DNA from: Sacculina carcini
Lineage: Eukaryota > Arthropoda > Thecostraca > Sacculinidae
Reading direction: 5' to 3'
NCBI GenBank assembly: GCA_916048095.2
Contig: OU696584.1
Coordinates: forward strand, 5,049,849 to 5,113,848
Length of the DNA stretch: 64,000 nucleotides
Below are positions 10,271 through 20,843 of this stretch, in pieces. The position numbers were made by a program, and so were the translations under genes. The notes under the pieces were generated by a model, which ran no database searches, was not told the origin of the DNA, and saw only the letters and a list, made by a program, of their open reading frames with translations. How positions within the stretch are numbered: position 1 is the stretch's first letter; each line of letters begins with the position of its first letter.

Positions 10271-10552
10271 CAAATACACTGAAATATATTGAAAACAATA
10301 AAAAGAAAATACATTAACAAATAAAAAATCAAATAAATATTGCAAAAAGAATATACATTTACAAAGGATTAATCAAAAATATCAACTTACCAACACAATA
10401 ACAAACAAACAAGGTGATACAATTCTAATGCAGAAATATCAAACAAGGTAACGCAGAAGTTACGCGAAAACTAAAACATAGATAAATGACAGACGTAACA
10501 AGGAAAGCAAATATTATATACTAAACTTTGGAAATTATACAAACGCAATACA
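10271..10552 (-). repeat. 5' LTR of the CsRn1-like element, outer part
   Basis: This is collinear with 1111-1393 of the 3' LTR, with small differences. It starts (on the - strand) TGTATTGCG at 10552, directly next to the ATTA target duplication at 10553-10556. Confidence 0.88.
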
Positions 10553-10556
10553 ATTA

Positions 10557-11240
10557 TTTAAGCGGACACAAAAAACAGGTGAAGACAGCAGCTACTGCAG
10601 GTGGTTACCGATTGTCTAACACCAAGCCGACCACGCCGAACATGTCGATATTTCAGGGAGGTAGTTTGAGCTGTACACTGTTTTTGATATTCTCCAACAA
10701 CTTAGCATGGCACATATCAGACGACCACACGCATCTACAGATTACAAAATGCTGACGACACGACTTTTATACTTACTTCGAGCCGAATTTAATTGGGGAT
10801 CAATGTAGAAAGTCTCGAGCGAAAACTGCAGCACGCGTTTGACTATTTCTCTTCTAACAAGATGAAAATAAATCCTGAAAAACACAAGTTCTACTAGCAG
10901 GCACAAACTATATATTGTCCACTTTTCCGGAAATAATAATAAAATTCATGGGAACCAATTTTGCATTGCAAAATTCTATGAAATTACGTGACAATAGACA
11001 AGCATTTGGATTTTAAGCAGCATATCGACAATCTGGCACACAATTCGTTAGCAACATTGATCATGCACATTAACAGATCGCTGATCAAGGCTTTCATCAC
11101 GTCGATTTTAACATATTTTATAAGTGTATGTGGGGCCGCGTGCTCTGAACATCAACACAAGCTACATAAAATATAGAATTTTTGTGCTCGAATTTTTACA
11201 TAGACAAGAAAACGTGACTATATAACAGAGGTATACATTA
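10557..11240 (+). pseudogene. Right half of the old non-LTR reverse transcriptase
   Basis: Pieces in several frames give YLSGHKKQV, FQGGSLSCTLFLIFSNNLAWH (the PQGS block), NADDTTFILTSSRI (the ADD catalytic box with Tyr replaced) and VTIDKHLDFKQHIDNLA followed by ILTYFISVCGAA (the C-terminal RT region). It continues the piece at 835-979. Frameshifts and stops are frequent. Confidence 0.65.
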
Positions 11241-11242
11241 GA

Positions 11243-11730
11243 GTGGGAATAGCGACAATTTCTGAACGTGTTACAAGCAATAACAACGACAACATGTATT
11301 CACAAATCCCACTCTCACAATCACAACGCGGCTTCAGATCACTGCACTCTACAACCACACTGCTCACAAAACTCACACAGACTATGATGGGTAACATAAA
11401 CACAACAAAACCACCACACCGAACACTACTCATAACACTCGACATCAGCAAAACCTTCGACATAGTTCCACGACACAATCTCACATACAAAATACTAAAC
11501 ACCACACTTCACAATATCACAAAGAGATGGCAGATGGCAGATGCGCTGGTAGATGCGCCCATGTGAGGTACAACAAGCAATCATCTCACACATGCAACAT
11601 AACAAACGGAGTCCCTCAGGGCTCCGTTTTAGCACCAACACTATTGAACCCATACCTACATGACATGTCAGCACCCAAATCAGTCTTCAAGTATATGTCG
11701 GAAATGGATGAGACGGAACAGTTATTCTCG
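11243..11730 (+). pseudogene. Fragment of a second non-LTR reverse transcriptase
   Basis: The frame contains SQRGFRSLHSTTTLLTKL, then PPHRTLLITLDISKTFDIV and, one frame over from about 11570, TNGVPQGSVLAPTLLNPYL. These are RT blocks of a family in which PPHRTL precedes the Asp box. A short deletion or duplication at 11525-11560 (AGATGGCAGATGGCAGATGCGC) shifts the frame. It overlaps the decayed RT around it, so one is probably inserted in the other near 11250-11300. Confidence 0.65.
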
Positions 11731-11779
11731 AGTTATGCACAATCCAGTGGAAGAAGAGGACACAAAATAAAACTGAAAA

Positions 11780-11906
11780 AATGAGGTGCCGCAGTAATTT
11801 GAAAACGTTTAGTTTTCCGTATAGATGCGTGGATAAATGGAATAAATTAAGGGGGAAAGTATTCGATAGTGAAAAGAATAAGGCACATTTAAGACAAAGC
11901 TGAACA
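11780..11906 (+). pseudogene. C-terminal remnant of a non-LTR RT
   Basis: One frame reads FSFPYRCVDKWNKLRGKVF and ends DSEKNKAHLRQS-stop, resembling the RKWNxL-type C-terminus of non-LTR RT proteins. It probably ends the element seen at 835-979 and 10557-11240. Confidence 0.5.
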
Positions 11907-12497
11907 ATTGTGCATATCGAGAAGGGACAGTCCGAGCCTGAAAGCTCTCCTCCCGTATCAACAAATCGGTGAATACATACACACACAAACACACTGTAAT
12001 AGGTATTCGTATTGTGTATGTACAGTGTGATGAGATCGTGTAACCGCTTAGGTGTGTTTGTATGTCTGTATGTATGTGTATGTTCAAGTGCGCGAATGAT
12101 GTGCCTGCTCTTTTCCATGAATGCGAGTTACCGTGTATGTGCGTGTATATGTCTGCGTGTGTGAGTGGTTCTTGTGGCTTGGCTTGTCACGTGACTCGAG
12201 TACTGTGTGCTGATTGGTCGGTGTACTTTGACATTGTGACGTGTGACGCCTGTGCGTGTGGCTGAAGCGAGCTACAAGCAGTCTGGTTTTGAGCGTTGTG
12301 AACGTTGGTGGTGTTCGTGTGCTGGTGGTGTATTTGTAATTGTGGTTGGTGCTAGGCCACAGTGTTTATTGTTTATTATAAGTTTTGTTTTCAAGAGTGC
12401 ATTTCAGTGCTATCATTTCATCGTCGTCCTCATCTTCATTGAATACATCTCTATTTACTCTACATATAGTCAGGAGAGAGAAATAAACCACACAAAC
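11907..12497. other. Non-coding stretch with GT-rich sequence
   Basis: This stretch holds short (CA)n/(GT)n runs (11980-12000 and 12050-12180) and otherwise mixed sequence. It ends in a segment (ATAGTCAGGAGAG, near 12467) that recurs at 34469, next to the other copy of the duplicated exon segment. No gene is seen. Confidence 0.5.
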
Positions 12498-12634
12498 GAA
12501 AATATGGTAATTCACAATTAAGTGAATTTCACTATTGTTTTCATGAGTTTTAGTTGAATTTCTGCAAGCAATTTGAGCTCAACTTTTAGCGAGTCTTAGC
12601 GCAGCAAAACGTCACAACATTTGTCTTCACTCAC

Positions 12635-12944
12635 TCTTGTTTGATGCGTCCTGCTGCCCAATCGTTCAGCTCGCCTGTCTCTTGCATTCGCCTGAGATGC
12701 GACTCCAACGATGTCCGGCTATTGGCAGCCGCCTCTGGCTGACGGCTGAAGGCTGAGCCGTGAAACAGCTGCTGCAGCCGCGCAGACGGCCCGACAGCCG
12801 ACAGCTTTATCTTTCGCGCCAGCAGCCGAGTGTGCAGCCGGCGCTTGCGGGTCCACGGAGTCAGTTGTGTGTTTTAGTTGGATGACAGACTAATTTTGGC
12901 CAGAGCTGAATGAGACCGGTAGCGCGTGCCGCTTGTCAATTCAT
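12635..12944 (-). pseudogene. Exon-like block, copy A, with a TAA
   Basis: This has the same length (310 bp) and the same flanking splice-like signals as the open copy at 35189-35498: a T-rich tract plus AG before it and GTGAGT after it. The codon TAC of the other copy is TAA here (in SSNY), and several later residues differ. It is therefore a decayed copy. Confidence 0.6.
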
Positions 12945-13079
12945 CTGTCAAAAATAATAAAAATGAAAACAGAAAGTGCAAAGAATTAAGATTCAGGAAA
13001 TAGGGAAGATATGAATACAAACAATTGGGAGAAAATGAAAAAAAAATTATTAGTCAAAGCAACCGTTTCGATTATCGAA

Positions 13080-13250
13080 AGCAATCCAATGGACTAATTA
13101 AACGGTGCTGTACTAACTGTCAGCGGACAAAAGTTCACCAACACACGAAACCTCCAGTGCTAAAGTTCCCTGAAGCCGCCGGCCGGTTCGAAACCGTTCC
13201 TATAGATATCATTGGACCTCTGCCGGAGCAGGCATCGTTCTCGTGTTTTC
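13080..13250 (+). pseudogene. Gypsy integrase fragment, copy A
   Basis: The frame reads CCTNCQRTKVHQHTKPPV and GRFETVPIDIIGPLPE, the second pair of the integrase zinc motif and the first catalytic Asp strand. It is cut at 13250. Copy B at 35640-36030 extends further. Confidence 0.8.
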
Positions 13251-13251
13251 T

Positions 13252-13868
13252 CGAGAGAATAGCTCCATAATACAATGGGCTGGACCACGCCCCGGGAAGA
13301 AGCCAAATAATCGAGGTGACAATTTGTTATCTAGTCTAAACATCAATCTAGTGAGAATAATGCGTTCAAACACTTTGCAAAAATATGAAGTAAGAACAAT
13401 CGGACGAAATTTGTCTGTGTCGATTTTTGGAATTGGTATGAGCGTGGAAAAAGTCCATGGAGGGGATAAATATGCATCCTAAAGACAAATTATTAAAAAG
13501 CGGAGAAGAGGATTTCCTGGAACCCGGAAAATTTGGCGTAATGTGAAACACGTAATGCCATCATCACCTGGGGCAGTAGCCTTTCCACGAAACAGAGCTC
13601 TATAAAGCTCCGAGGGTGTAATTAGGAGGTCGTCATCTGCATCAGGTGAGAATAATGCAATATTCAATCGAAGGTTTCGAGCAGTTTCATCATCTGAGAG
13701 TGCAGATTGTATATGAGCTGGAAGGTGATTGGGGTCAGACTGTTCTGCCCATTGATCTAAAATATCCTGGGCGAAGGCTTGCGGGTTATGGTGACAGACA
13801 TGTACAGGCGGCTTCTTTCACAACATGGTTGATGAGTCGCCACATGCGTCCAACACTATTTCTGTAAT
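13252..13868 (-). pseudogene. R1/I-like non-LTR reverse transcriptase, start only
   Basis: On the - strand the frames give SELYRALFRGKATAPGDDGI and VPGNPLLRFLIICL, then pieces of IPIPKIDTDKFRPI and FGFFPGRGPAHCIMEL. These are the regions just upstream of the RT catalytic core in R1/I-type elements. The core itself is missing, because the sequence breaks at 13252 against the duplicated segment. Two or three frame changes are visible. Confidence 0.75.
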
Positions 13869-14958
13869 TTATACGACTGGTAAACGATCCGCAGTGAATT
13901 TCTCGTGGTTCCTTTTGCAAAAAGTTAGAAACTGTCGATGAGTGCGATAGCGTTCCAAATTAGCTGTGGATGGTCTCTGTTGATAGCAATGTGCAGCATT
14001 TGTGGTCTGCTGCTCAGCAAGATGAAATCGACGTGTTTGTGATGTTGATACACGAGAAATGTGCTGACTTGTGCGAGGGTGGGGCTTTGAAACATACCGT
14101 CTATAAAAATCGTGCGTAAGCTGTACTAATACAGAGTATAATACATATGCAGAATATTGGTGGACAGGTGAAAGCCTGGAGTCAAGAGATTGGATGTATG
14201 TCGGACAGTATTTTAGAGGTATAGAAAATCGAGGGCGGAAGCAAAATGATTCTGATGTTGTAGGAACGGAGTAAGAAAATTTCAAAGCAATATGATCAGA
14301 CAAAAGTGAAGGGATAGACAAACACGAAACATGTGAGCATGTTAAAGCTGAAGTAATTATATGGTCAAGAGTACCACCACAAATGTTCGTTGCTCCACCA
14401 ACATCCCACCTGGTGAGATTTTGCTCCAGTATGAAGTTGTTGAGAATTCGGCCATTTTGGTTTGAATATCGGGAATCATTGCCTAATTCTGGGTGTCTGG
14501 CGTTGAAATCGCCAATGTAGACCATTTCTTGTTGGGCAGGACAAGGAAGAGCTGCTGCCGAGAATCCCGAAAGGGAGCAATAAACATTGCATAGTTCAAT
14601 AGAGGAATGACCAAATAACACTTCAAACAGATGGACATTGATAAGGGGATAGCCCTTTGCGACACATTGTGACAGATGATAATGTTGTTTCGGGATGCGA
14701 GGAAGATGATTTGAGACAATGTGACATTGATTGGTGAAACTATGAAACAAGTCCGTGACGAACGTGGTGTACGTATTCTTTATAAGATCTGAGATGGGGA
14801 GCCTCGGGGTTTGTCCTAAATCCCAAAAATGCTTCCTGATTGAAAATAACCATCGGTTGATGGGTATAGACGTAATAGCGTAATGCTGATAACTTATCAT
14901 GTGATGTTATGCCGCATGCGTTCCAAGCGACGACATTAATTTCGTTTGTTGAGGTCAT
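13869..14958 (-). pseudogene. R1/I-like AP endonuclease
   Basis: The N-terminal part (14958-14740) reads INVVAWNACGITSHDKL. The frame then shifts, and 14900-13869 carries VYIGDFNARHPELGND, TNICGGTLDHIITS and LLSDHIALKF, the GDFNAHH and SDH motifs of AP-type endonucleases. It lies between the zinc-knuckle ORF upstream and the RT fragment downstream, in the order ORF1, endonuclease, RT on the - strand. A stop and frameshift make it inactive. Confidence 0.8.
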
Positions 14959-16477
14959 TTCGTATTCTAGTTTGCTTGGAGGGCCTACCAGATGGTTTCA
15001 AGACCATAGGTCTTGCCGGAGTGGGCTGAGACTGTTCAGAGCATGATTGAGATACACGTGCAGCATGTGTGGTGAGTCGATTCAAGGATGTACTTGCTGA
15101 TAAATCAGACTTTGACAAGTGAGACTCAATTGTTCCGAGCCGCCTAGAGAATTTCTCCATAGTAGACAACAAAAGTCGATTAAAATCCGTCAATGAAGCT
15201 ATGGATGTCTCCACTATCTGCTGACCGGCCATAATCCTGGCTATATCATCCTCAACAGCTGCCATTCTTTCCTCAAAAACTTTGCATTGAATATTGAGAG
15301 ATTCAACCGTGCTTTTGAGGGCTATCAGCTTCGGGGAAATTTTTGTCTGCCGCGTATCCAAGACAGGAGTTAGATCTGGCCGGGCTGTGTGCTCTGTGGG
15401 TGCTGGTTGTTCGTCAGCTACGACTGGGCGCCGGGGACACCCAGGCCGCACGCTAACACCTTGCAGATGACAGCGCGGGCAACACCACTGGGAGGATATT
15501 TCTTGTGGTGGTGATGGTGTCGGGGGAGACCCATCCCTCTTCGGAGGCTTTATAGCGACTTTATGTGGACATGAGTCTGTGCGGTGGGCTTCTGAACACC
15601 AAGCACAAGCCTCTTGCTGCTTACAATATCGGGAGATGTGCCCCATCCCCAACATTTATATCAAGTAGGTGCGTCATTGTTTACTCTGGTAATTACACAG
15701 GACGGCAAGAAAGGAAGGAATGTGAACGTATGAGTTTCTGGTGGTGGCTCAGTGTGCGTCCACGCAATCACTATCCGGTTCAGAGGCTCACCATTGTGTC
15801 GAAATCGTCTGGCGTTGTATACACCATCAAGCTCCAAGCTAAGCCAGGGGTCAACATCGATTGGGTACCGCGTGACCAAGTACGTGAGGGGCTTTTTTGT
15901 CTTCCGCTTTCAGAGTCAACGACAGAATTTCCCCGTTCTGAATTCGCTCCACCAGATCTGGTCGTTTTCGGGACACGTAAACATACGATGAAGTTATGGA
16001 AGACATTTTCACTTCCGCCAACAATGGAACCAGTCGGAAGTGTTCACGTGCTTCTTTCAGCCAGCGCAGCTTTAGCTCAGTACCTCATGAGCCACGGAAT
16101 TTCATGCGCACATAATCTGCGCGCGGGGCAAAAAGTGGCGGTTGCGCACATCGTGGGGGTACCTAAGGACCCTCCGAAACATGGCGTCGATCCACGCCTG
16201 TGGCTTGTTGAGGAGGAACGGTATCATATCGTTGTGAGGCGCCATTTGCTTGCACACGAGACAACTTGGTTGGGAATTCTTCTCCGCTTGATTCAAACAT
16301 TTGGTGTTTCTTGAATAAAACAACGCGTTGTGGTCTTTTAACCTGCTGACACATGTCAAGCGGCAACAAAGATGATTTTTGACTGAAATCTTCAATATCA
16401 TGATCCATAACTCTAATATCAATGAGTTTGGTTTCAGTTACCATGGAGTCAGAGAAAGCCATTCGTATAACGACCAC
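14936..16477 (-). pseudogene. R1/I-like ORF1 (Gag-like, zinc knuckles)
   Basis: The best part is 15655-14936, with GMGHISRYCKQQEACAWC and a following C-x-H-x-C (SEAHRTDSCPHK), typical of the C-terminal knuckles of non-LTR ORF1 proteins. A Ser/Pro-rich and then coiled-coil-like region follows. Upstream, 15879-15661 and 16477-16163 hold short open pieces in different frames that probably belong to the N-terminal part. The long + strand frame at 15565-16314 is a shadow of this. The ORF is broken several times. Confidence 0.65.
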
Positions 16478-16596
16478 TGAGCCCGGTAGGCTCAGTGGCC
16501 GCTAATACAAATTTGAGAACCACTGGTACAAGCCGCGCGACCCAACGAAACAAACACAACACAGTGACAAAGCAACACAACCTTTCACGATGAGGT

Positions 16597-16762
16597 TGTG
16601 GCATCGTGAAGCCACATTGAACACATGGAAGACACGGCGAGAAAAGTCTATTGCAGGCGCGATCATAATACAAGCGAATACCAGCGAATGCGAGCGAATC
16701 AGAGCGAATGTCAGTTGACGGGCAGTGTGCCGCGTTATATAAGCTCGGTCATGTGACCTTCG
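16597..16762 (-). repeat. 3' LTR (shared part) of the second CsRn1-like element
   Basis: These 166 bp match 20844-21009 closely, including the direct repeats GCGAATNC(C/G)AGCGAAT and a TATATAA box (on the - strand TTATATAACNCGG). The LTR may extend past 16762, but the two copies no longer match there. Confidence 0.8.
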
Positions 16763-16905
16763 TGCAGTTGTGTTGTGCTTTAATGAACACGTTGTCGCCT
16801 GTTGGCACCCGAGGACACAGCAGTGACATCAGTGAGTGGCATCGCCTCGGGTCAGCGGCTTGCACGATCGACGCATGTCAGTATGTATCTGAACGGCGTG
16901 GAAAT
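16763..16905. other. Unassigned stretch between LTR and broken integrase
   Basis: This GC-balanced stretch has no homology that I recognise. It lies where the integrase C-terminus and polypurine tract should be and so marks the deletion site, or else an outer LTR part that has been lost from the other copy. Confidence 0.4.
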
Positions 16906-17600
16906 GAGTGACCAGCTGTAACCGCCGGCGACAGAGGACCGACGAGATCTAAGTGCACCACCTCGAATCGTGCGCTAGGAAGTTCAAACTGCGACAGTGG
17001 CGACTTTGTGTGGCGCGTTATCTTTGATTGTTGGTAGGCAGTACAACTACGTACCCAATCTTTAATATCTTTGTGCATATGAGGCCATACATACCTGGAT
17101 TTTATCACGCGTGTGCTGGCGCGAACTCCAGGATGTGCAATATTGTGCAGTTGCTGGAACACGTGAAACTGGCATCTCTGCGGTAGAAACGGCCTAGGAT
17201 GAGGCGTTGTTGTATCACACAGTAGTACGGTATCATCTGACAAGTTGAACTTCCTCAGGCTGTCGGCGTGATTATTAACATCGAGATCATCCAACTGAGC
17301 ACGCGCAATGGCGGGCAGATCAAATGTTTCAAATTGGATGACGTTCACATCTCTCGAAAGGCAATCTGCGACGACGTTCTTGGCGCCGCGAACATGCTTA
17401 AGATCGGCCATATATTCGGTAATATATGACCAATGCCGCTGCTGTCTGTCTGACTCAGCCATGCGAGGACTGCGAAAAGCCGAGACGAGCGGTTTGTGAT
17501 CGGTTAGCAGCGTTACCGCTCGCCCCTCCAGGAAATGACGGAATTATCCCACGGCGTAATAAGCGGCCAACAACTCGCGGTCGTAGACAGAGTACTTCAG
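16878..17600 (-). pseudogene. Gypsy RNase H end and integrase N-terminus
   Basis: From about 17,600 the frame gives FFSNKLSAAQLKYSVYDREL, a stop (TAA) near 17543, and FRHFLEG. The frame starting at 17462 then has RQQRHWSYITEYMADL, NVVADCLSR and the integrase zinc region HNIAHPGVRA to SCTAYQQSKI, where the second Cys of the C-x2-C pair is Tyr. The first catalytic strand (VVHLDLVGPL) follows, and then the homology ends. Confidence 0.82.
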
Positions 17601-18946
17601 CTGCGCGGCAGAAAGCTTGTTCGAAAAAAACGAGATGGGCCTAAGCACCCCGTCCACCATCTGGTGAAGTGCAGCTCAGCAGCCGTCGATGAGCAGTCAG
17701 TGACTAGCTGAAGTTGATCACAGTTAGCTTTGGGATGAAGTAGCGTGGATGCGTCACTCAGGGCTCGCTTGACGCCTTCAAACGCAGCTATCTCGTCTGC
17801 AGTGAGCGAAAGGCTTTTTGAATTTGGCTCTATTTCACTGCGCTCCGACAAAGGGTGAGCACGGGTCGCGAAACCGGGTATCATACGGCGGTAAAAACCT
17901 ACCATACCCAGAAATCTACGCAGTGAAGCAGAATCAGAAGTTAAAGGAAAATCATTAATGACACTCACTTTGGAATCCGGCGGGCAAACACCGTCGGCAG
18001 TGATCTTGTGACCAATGCAGTCAATCACGGACCTATAAAAACAACACTTATCCAGAGATAATCGGAGACCATGCTTTTCAAAAACGTCAAATACTGCTGC
18101 CATGTCGCGCGTGTGCTGCTGCTCGTCAACCAAGAACACAAGAACATCGTCTAGATAAACGAATGTGCATGACAGGTGGGCAAGTATCGTACTCATCATG
18201 CGCTGAAAGGTGGCTCCGGCATTTTTGAGACCCAACGGCATAAACAAATATTCAAATAATCCGAAAGGAGTCACTACAGTGGTTTTCGGTATGTCGGCTT
18301 CACTCATCGGAGCCTGGTGACATGCCAGGAGTAGGTCCAATTTGGAAAATAGTGTCATGCCGTCAAAATGTGCTGACAGATCCTGGATATGTGGGATCGG
18401 GAATCTGTCATGCACAGTTTTGACATTGAGCGCTCGATAATCTCCCGTGGTGCGCCACTCGCCGGGTGCTTTCTTAGCAACCATATGAAGCGGAGAAACC
18501 CACGGCGAGCTGGAGCGACGGACGACACCGGACGCTAAGAGATCTTCGAAAGCAGATCGAGCGGCATTATCTTTATCGGGCGTCAGTCGGCGAGGACGAG
18601 CAAAGACCGGTGCGGCACTGCCCGTGTCAATGCTGTGCTGAACAGGCATAGATAACATATTGTTTGACCGTGGTGCAAGTAGCGATGGATGATCAGGCAT
18701 CAACGTGCGCACAGTATGAGGAAAAGTACTCAAGTCGTTGACGACAAGGTCAACTGGTTGTGCACCACTTACATTAGCCGGCGCTCGCAGCGAGGTTGTG
18801 GTGTCACAAATGCAGTTGTGATGACAATCACTATGAGTATAAAGTGGCGCAAAAAATCGTGGCCCAGCAATGGAGACACTGCGTCGGATACTACAAATGT
18901 CCATGTGAACTTCCGACGCAGCTTCTGCAGCACAATGTCGACACAA
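17597..18946 (-). pseudogene. Gypsy reverse transcriptase and start of RNase H
   Basis: The frame is open for 449 codons. It carries SSPWVSPLHMVAKK, the first catalytic box FSKLDLLLACHQ, TPFGLFEYLFMPLGLKNA, the active-site box TFVYLDDVLVF, the thumb (GMVGFYRRMIPGFA) and the RNase H start LVTDCSSTAA. A frameshift near 17,670 then leads to nonsense and an early stop, with RNase H continuing in another frame. Unlike in the first element, the Y-x-DD box is normal here. The N-terminal 60 residues overlap the protease frame. Confidence 0.88.
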
Positions 18947-19143
18947 ACCTCACCGTGTACTGTCTTGGGCTGGCCATGGGCTGCGGATAACCGCGCTGAT
19001 GTTGGCAGGAGCGACAGTGTGCTTACCTCGGTCCGCGGAAGGATGGAGACGCCTGCTCCGGTGTCAACAATGAAGGACAACCATTTGGTGCCGACACGAG
19101 CTGCTACTGTGAGGAGCGACAGGCCACCTGATGCAGCTACCAT
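18769..19143 (-). pseudogene. Gypsy aspartic protease
   Basis: The motif LSFIVDTGAGVSILP (retropepsin active site) lies at residues about 22-36 and LLGHDFLRHF about 65 residues later. The frame then loses homology, and the RT frame (17597-18946) overlaps it with a frame change. The best match is the protease of the element at 980-10552. Confidence 0.85.
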
Positions 19144-19436
19144 GGACTGCCGATCTAGTTTTCCGTGGTCGATGGACGGGAACGATCGGCAGGCACTTGT
19201 GATGAGCCCCTGGATGATGGCTGCATCGCCAGATTAGCTGGTTTCTGTGGCCACTCACACCATCGCTTGCACGTGCGTGCAGCGGCGCCAAAGAATATAT
19301 GACCATGACACACTTTCGGGCTTTGGTCGGAATGAAAAGGCTGCAGTTCTATGCCGTATCTGGCGCTTGATACTCTCTCCTGCTGTCATCCGCGGCAATA
19401 AGTGGTCGCTGCCTGGGTAAACATACTGGTATAACA
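19144..19436 (-). pseudogene. Gag C-terminus with CHCC knuckle
   Basis: In one frame VCHGHIFFGAAARTCKRWC can be read, a C-x2-H-x9-C-x3-C motif like that of the first CsRn1-like element. The frame upstream of it (from 19437) is one base out, so a small indel lies between. This is the part of gag downstream of the 644-bp insertion. Confidence 0.75.
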
Positions 19437-20080
19437 AAGTTCTAATCAGACCAGTTTTCTATCTGTCAGTTTACTCAGTTTTCTTTCTCAGTTTACGTTC
19501 GCGTTCTTTCGCGGCTTGCTTGTGTAGCTGACGTTAGGCTAATTTATGTGTTAGAGCGACGCCAGTATTACACGGCGCCTGGTATGTTTGGCACGAGTGG
19601 AGTATGTGTGACAGTAATTAATGACCCTTTTTTGTACGTCTGACTTGGCTGATCATCTCGAGGCAACACGCCTGTGTACTGTCAGATCGCGTTTAGAAAT
19701 GGCTTGTGTCCCGGTTGTGTAGTTCGAGCAGTTTGGCCAGCTGGCATTTATTTGCGGAATATGGTGCCAACGACGTGTGTTCGTAGGTATATAACCCGTG
19801 GTTTACTGAGATTACCGGGGGTACTTTGGCTGTGCTTGTTGGTGGGTCAGTTGATTTGGCTTGGTTGGACTGTCGACGTGCGATGTAGGACTCACCATTA
19901 TAAAGTCGTCATTAGAGCATTAGGTTCAGGACTTTATTAAGTGTTAATAGTAGATTTGACTGGCTGCCCTGAATACACAATTCAACTTCGACTGGGTGAC
20001 TATTACTTGTTATCGCGGAACACAACATCAAGAGGAACTATCAAGACATCACGATCAGCCGAACGAAGATCAGCATAACA
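19437..20080. mobile_element. Unidentified 644-bp insertion in gag, with target duplication
   Basis: ATAACA occurs at 19431-19436 and again at 20075-20080. When the block between is removed, the gag reading frame (- strand) continues in phase, which shows the block is an insertion. It has no ORF. A TATATAA-like box (GTATATAACCCG, near 19790) and its size would fit a solo LTR, but the ends are not TG/CA, so its class is open. Confidence 0.65.
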
Positions 20081-20678
20081 ACATATTATTATTGCCATCG
20101 TTACAACCGGGCGCGGCCAAGCACTGCGACGGCACCAGCGGCATCAACTCGTCTGCCAGCTTGCCGAGCTGATCCAGCGGCGTCTGCTGTTGTGCAGCCA
20201 AGACCGGGCCGAGTGCTGGTGGTAACGCCTGAGTAAACTTGTGACGAAATGAATCTTCCGTCACTTTTACTTTGCGTGCACGCGCCATCAGCTCACTAAG
20301 ATAGACAGATGGTCGACCAGTCATGACAGTGCTAGAAATGAGCTCCTCAAACAGCTCCGTTTCGGATTTGTCGAGAGTCTGCAGAACCTCGGATTTGAGC
20401 TGTGAGTATGACTCTTGCTCCATTGTAGCACGGCTGACATTGCACACCACGTTCGAGGGCAGAGCTGCGATGACGTGGTAGAATTTTGTGGACTCTACCA
20501 ACACTCGCTGGATGCGAAATTGTGCCTCCATGATTGCGAACCAGCCTTCCATGCAATTCTCCATGAAAGGCGGTGGCTTAATAGTCACGCCATGCACAGG
20601 AGAAGCGGAAACTTCGACCACTGGTGTATTTTCGGCCCCGTTCTTAGTGGGAAATGGAGTGGCGTTAATGCTCGCCAT
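20081..20678 (-). pseudogene. Gag N-terminal part of the second CsRn1-like element
   Basis: I start at the Met at 20678 (MASINATPFP). The capsid-like region contains PPPFMENCMEGWFAIMEAQF, YHVIAALPSNVV, LFEELISSTVMTGRPS and LGKLADEL, clearly similar to the Gag at 4897-5631. The frame is open to the insertion point at 20080. Confidence 0.82.
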
Positions 20679-20823
20679 AACGAAAGTTAAATTTATGAAC
20701 AAATTGAACAGAAAAAAATGAAATGGTAAATTAAATGAAGAAAGAAATTTAAAGGAAAAGATGAAATGAAGAAATCAAAACTCACGAAAAATGTGAACCT
20801 CGTATGCGTCAGAAGTCGTGAAA

Positions 20824-20840
20824 CGAAGTCGGAGTCACCA
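20824..20840 (-). other. Primer binding site, tRNA-Trp-like
   Basis: On the - strand this reads TGGTGACTCCGACTTCG just inside the 5' LTR. This is close to the tRNA-Trp-complementary site of CsRn1-type elements and longer than the one in the first element. Confidence 0.78.
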
Positions 20841-20843
20841 GTA

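Larger units (their letters stand above)
980..10552 (-). mobile_element. CsRn1-like Ty3/gypsy LTR retrotransposon (split by an L2-like insert)
   Basis: The element lies on the - strand. Its 3' LTR is 980-1393. Its 5' LTR is in two parts, 10271-10552 and 5655-5793, because an L2-like element (5794-10270) inserted into it. Both outer edges are flanked by ATTA (976-979 and 10553-10556), a 4-bp target duplication usual for Ty3/gypsy integrase. Without the insert the element is about 5.1 kb. The order is LTR, primer site, gag, protease, reverse transcriptase, RNase H, integrase, polypurine tract, LTR. The gag Cys-His motif and the TGGTGACC primer site place it in the CsRn1/Kabuki group. It is inactive: there is a frameshift near 3955, a TGA at 2388-2390, YLDE in the RT, TNAS in RNase H, and part of the integrase core is missing. 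Confidence 0.9.
12498..13250. repeat. Duplicated segment, copy A (exon-like ORF plus gypsy integrase piece)
   Basis: This matches 35055-35806 over its whole length with scattered differences and one 14-bp indel (present here near 13115, absent in the other copy). It carries a 310-bp exon-like block on the - strand (12635-12944) and, on the + strand, an integrase piece (13080-13250). At 13250 the match ends abruptly, where an R1/I-like RT begins. Confidence 0.9.

Noticed and set aside
15565-16314. Long + strand frame of 249 residues
   Set aside because: It lies antisense to the ORF1 region of the R1/I-like element, and its translation shows no domain that I know.
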